Positions 6,620 through 7,061 of a stretch of DNA of 7,061 nucleotides are shown here, piece after piece. The notes beneath the pieces were generated by a model. That model worked only from the letters and a program-made list of their open reading frames with translations, ran no database searches and had not been told where the DNA came from. The position numbers and the translations under genes were made by a program. Location of the stretch: assembly GCA_910576875.1 (NCBI GenBank), contig CAJTKI010000071.1:1-7061 (forward strand), in the 5' to 3' direction. How positions within the stretch are numbered: the first letter of the stretch is position 1; each line of letters opens with the position of its first letter. This stretch comes from an uncultured Christensenella sp. (GTDB taxonomy: Bacteria > Bacillota > Clostridia > Christensenellales > UBA3700).

Positions 6620-6650
6620 AAAAAGCGCCCCGCCGAAGCGCGACGCTTTT
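6620..6650 (-). terminator. Rho-independent terminator with UUCG tetraloop below the DUF898-like gene
   Basis: In the minus-strand RNA the stem GCGUCGCGC and GCGGGGCGC closes a UUCG tetraloop with one G-G mismatch. It is extended by AAAA and UUUU, and the T5 tail is 6620-6624. It starts 20 bp past the stop codon. The A/T flanks make it workable in the plus direction too. It separates this gene from the pckG promoter. Confidence 0.88.
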
Positions 6651-6669
6651 GTCCCGACGTTCGCTGCGT

Positions 6670-6978
6670 TTACGCGAACATTTTGTGCGACGTCGTCCAT
6701 TTACGCATTTTGATCGGAATCCACAATGCGTAAATGCCCAGCGTCACGATCGACAGCAGAAACCATTTCAGATACGAGCCGAACAATCCCAAGCCCGTAC
6801 CGTCGAAATACAGCCGACGACCTTCGACAACCGTATGCTTGCATTCCCAACGCTCCATCATGCACACCGCCCACGGCACGCCGATGCCCAACGTGCATAA
6901 GCTGAGCAAAAAGGTCAGAATGTTGTATCCGATCAGTTGCAGAAGCGACCCGTCGAAATACGATTCTTGATTCTCCAT
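6670..6978 (-). CDS. Small DUF898-like membrane protein with tandem internal duplication
   Basis: This 102-residue protein is built from two similar halves offset by exactly 50 residues: 7-49 (starting YFDGSLLQLIG) and 57-99 (starting YFDGTGLGLFG). They align without gaps at 19 of 43 identities, including YFDG, LLS, TLGI, W, MxxW and H. Each half has one long hydrophobic segment (about 15-40 and 65-88) containing TLGI followed by Trp. The pattern of FDG, LFG, TLGIY, W, RW and H recalls the DUF898 (YjgN-like) membrane family, in a short form; no function is known from the sequence. The ATG at 6978 is chosen because AGGAGG lies six bases upstream. A longer frame from 7035 would run across that ribosome site and the predicted leader and adds a segment unlike the family. 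The gene is monocistronic, with its own terminator, and a G14 tract lies just upstream of its promoter. Confidence 0.85.
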   Translation of the reverse strand: MENQESYFDGSLLQLIGYNILTFLLSLCTLGIGVPWAVCMMERWECKHTVVEGRRLYFDGTGLGLFGSYLKWFLLSIVTLGIYALWIPIKMRKWTTSHKMFA

Positions 6979-6984
6979 AAGACA

Positions 6985-6990
6985 CCTCCT
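6985..6990 (-). promoter_or_regulatory. Ribosome binding site of the DUF898-like gene
   Basis: AGGAGG on the minus strand, six bases before the ATG at 6978, fixes the start and rules out the longer frame from 7035. Confidence 0.93.
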
Positions 6991-7030
6991 AGAATTTTGA
7001 CAGGTTTGATACACTTTCCTATCTGATCTC

Positions 7031-7039
7031 AGCATAGCA
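7031..7039 (-). promoter_or_regulatory. Extended -10 promoter of the DUF898-like gene
   Basis: TGC-TATGCT on the minus strand (-10 hexamer at 7031-7036, TG element within 7037-7039) lies 52 nt before the ATG at 6978. The only -35 candidate is TTGCCC (7056-7061), made partly by the C14 tract and 19 nt from the -10. A promoter with a good extended -10 can work with a poor -35. Confidence 0.4.
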
Positions 7040-7044
7040 TCTTC

Positions 7045-7058
7045 GGGGGGGGGGGGGG
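7045..7058. repeat. G14 homopolymer tract (C14 on the coding strand)
   Basis: Fourteen consecutive G lie upstream of the DUF898-like gene, between its -10 element and a possible -35. Homopolymers of this length slip during replication and are used as phase-variation switches in other bacteria. The tract is three bases from the window end, and poly-G is a known artefact of two-colour sequencing and of contig ends, so its true length and even its existence need checking. Confidence 0.85.
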
Positions 7059-7061
7059 CAA

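Noticed and set aside
6997..7024. Plus-strand promoter with TTGACA near 6997
   Set aside because: The -35 is perfect but no acceptable -10 follows at 16-18 nt (only TATCTG), and no plus-strand gene is visible before the window ends.
6670..7035. 121-codon version of the DUF898-like protein starting at 7035
   Set aside because: The extra 19 residues would be encoded across the predicted leader and the AGGAGG site; the ATG at 6978, six bases after AGGAGG, is the better start.

Overview
The window carries four protein-coding genes, all read from the minus strand. Three are complete and one runs off the left edge. From right to left, in the direction of transcription, they are: a 102-residue DUF898-like membrane protein (6670-6978); GTP-dependent phosphoenolpyruvate carboxykinase, pckG (4697-6475); a 784-residue MMPL/RND-type exporter (2033-4387); and the first 569 residues of an exported, DUF6273-like, Ig-module surface protein (1-1709). 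I see no rRNA, tRNA, CRISPR array, insertion sequence or recombinase gene.

The likely host is an anaerobic, gut-type Clostridia-like member of the Bacillota. The reasons are the strong AGGAGG/AAGGAG ribosome binding sites on two genes, the Clostridia-style MMPL protein with paired Asp-Tyr motifs, and the modular secreted protein. GC content is moderate, Leu is mostly TTG, and GATC/CGATCG words are very common. The assignment rests on protein style and not on a marker gene, so it is tentative.

The genes look like separate transcription units. The small membrane protein has an extended -10 promoter next to a G14 homopolymer (C14 on its coding strand) and ends in a terminator with a UUCG tetraloop. 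pckG has a near-consensus promoter (TTGCAA, 17 nt, TGC-TATAAT), a good ribosome binding site and a 22-nt palindromic terminator with a T4 tail. The MMPL gene has no visible Shine-Dalgarno sequence. A promoter-like pair sits directly against its start codon, so a leaderless start is possible. Between pckG and the MMPL gene lies a GC-rich nested inverted repeat next to a very AT-rich stretch.

The most interesting region is the 323-bp gap upstream of the surface-protein gene. Two 27-bp sites, each itself a dyad (11-bp arms around a 5-bp asymmetric core), lie in inverted orientation at 1767-1793 and 1914-1940 and match at 25 of 27 positions. Between them are two promoter-like elements, one pointing each way. 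This is the layout of a recombinase-invertible promoter cassette (phase switch) for a surface protein. It would also fit a pair of operators that bind a repressor by DNA looping. A G14 tract upstream of the small membrane protein gives a second, independent candidate for on/off variation. No recombinase is present in the window, so both remain hypotheses.
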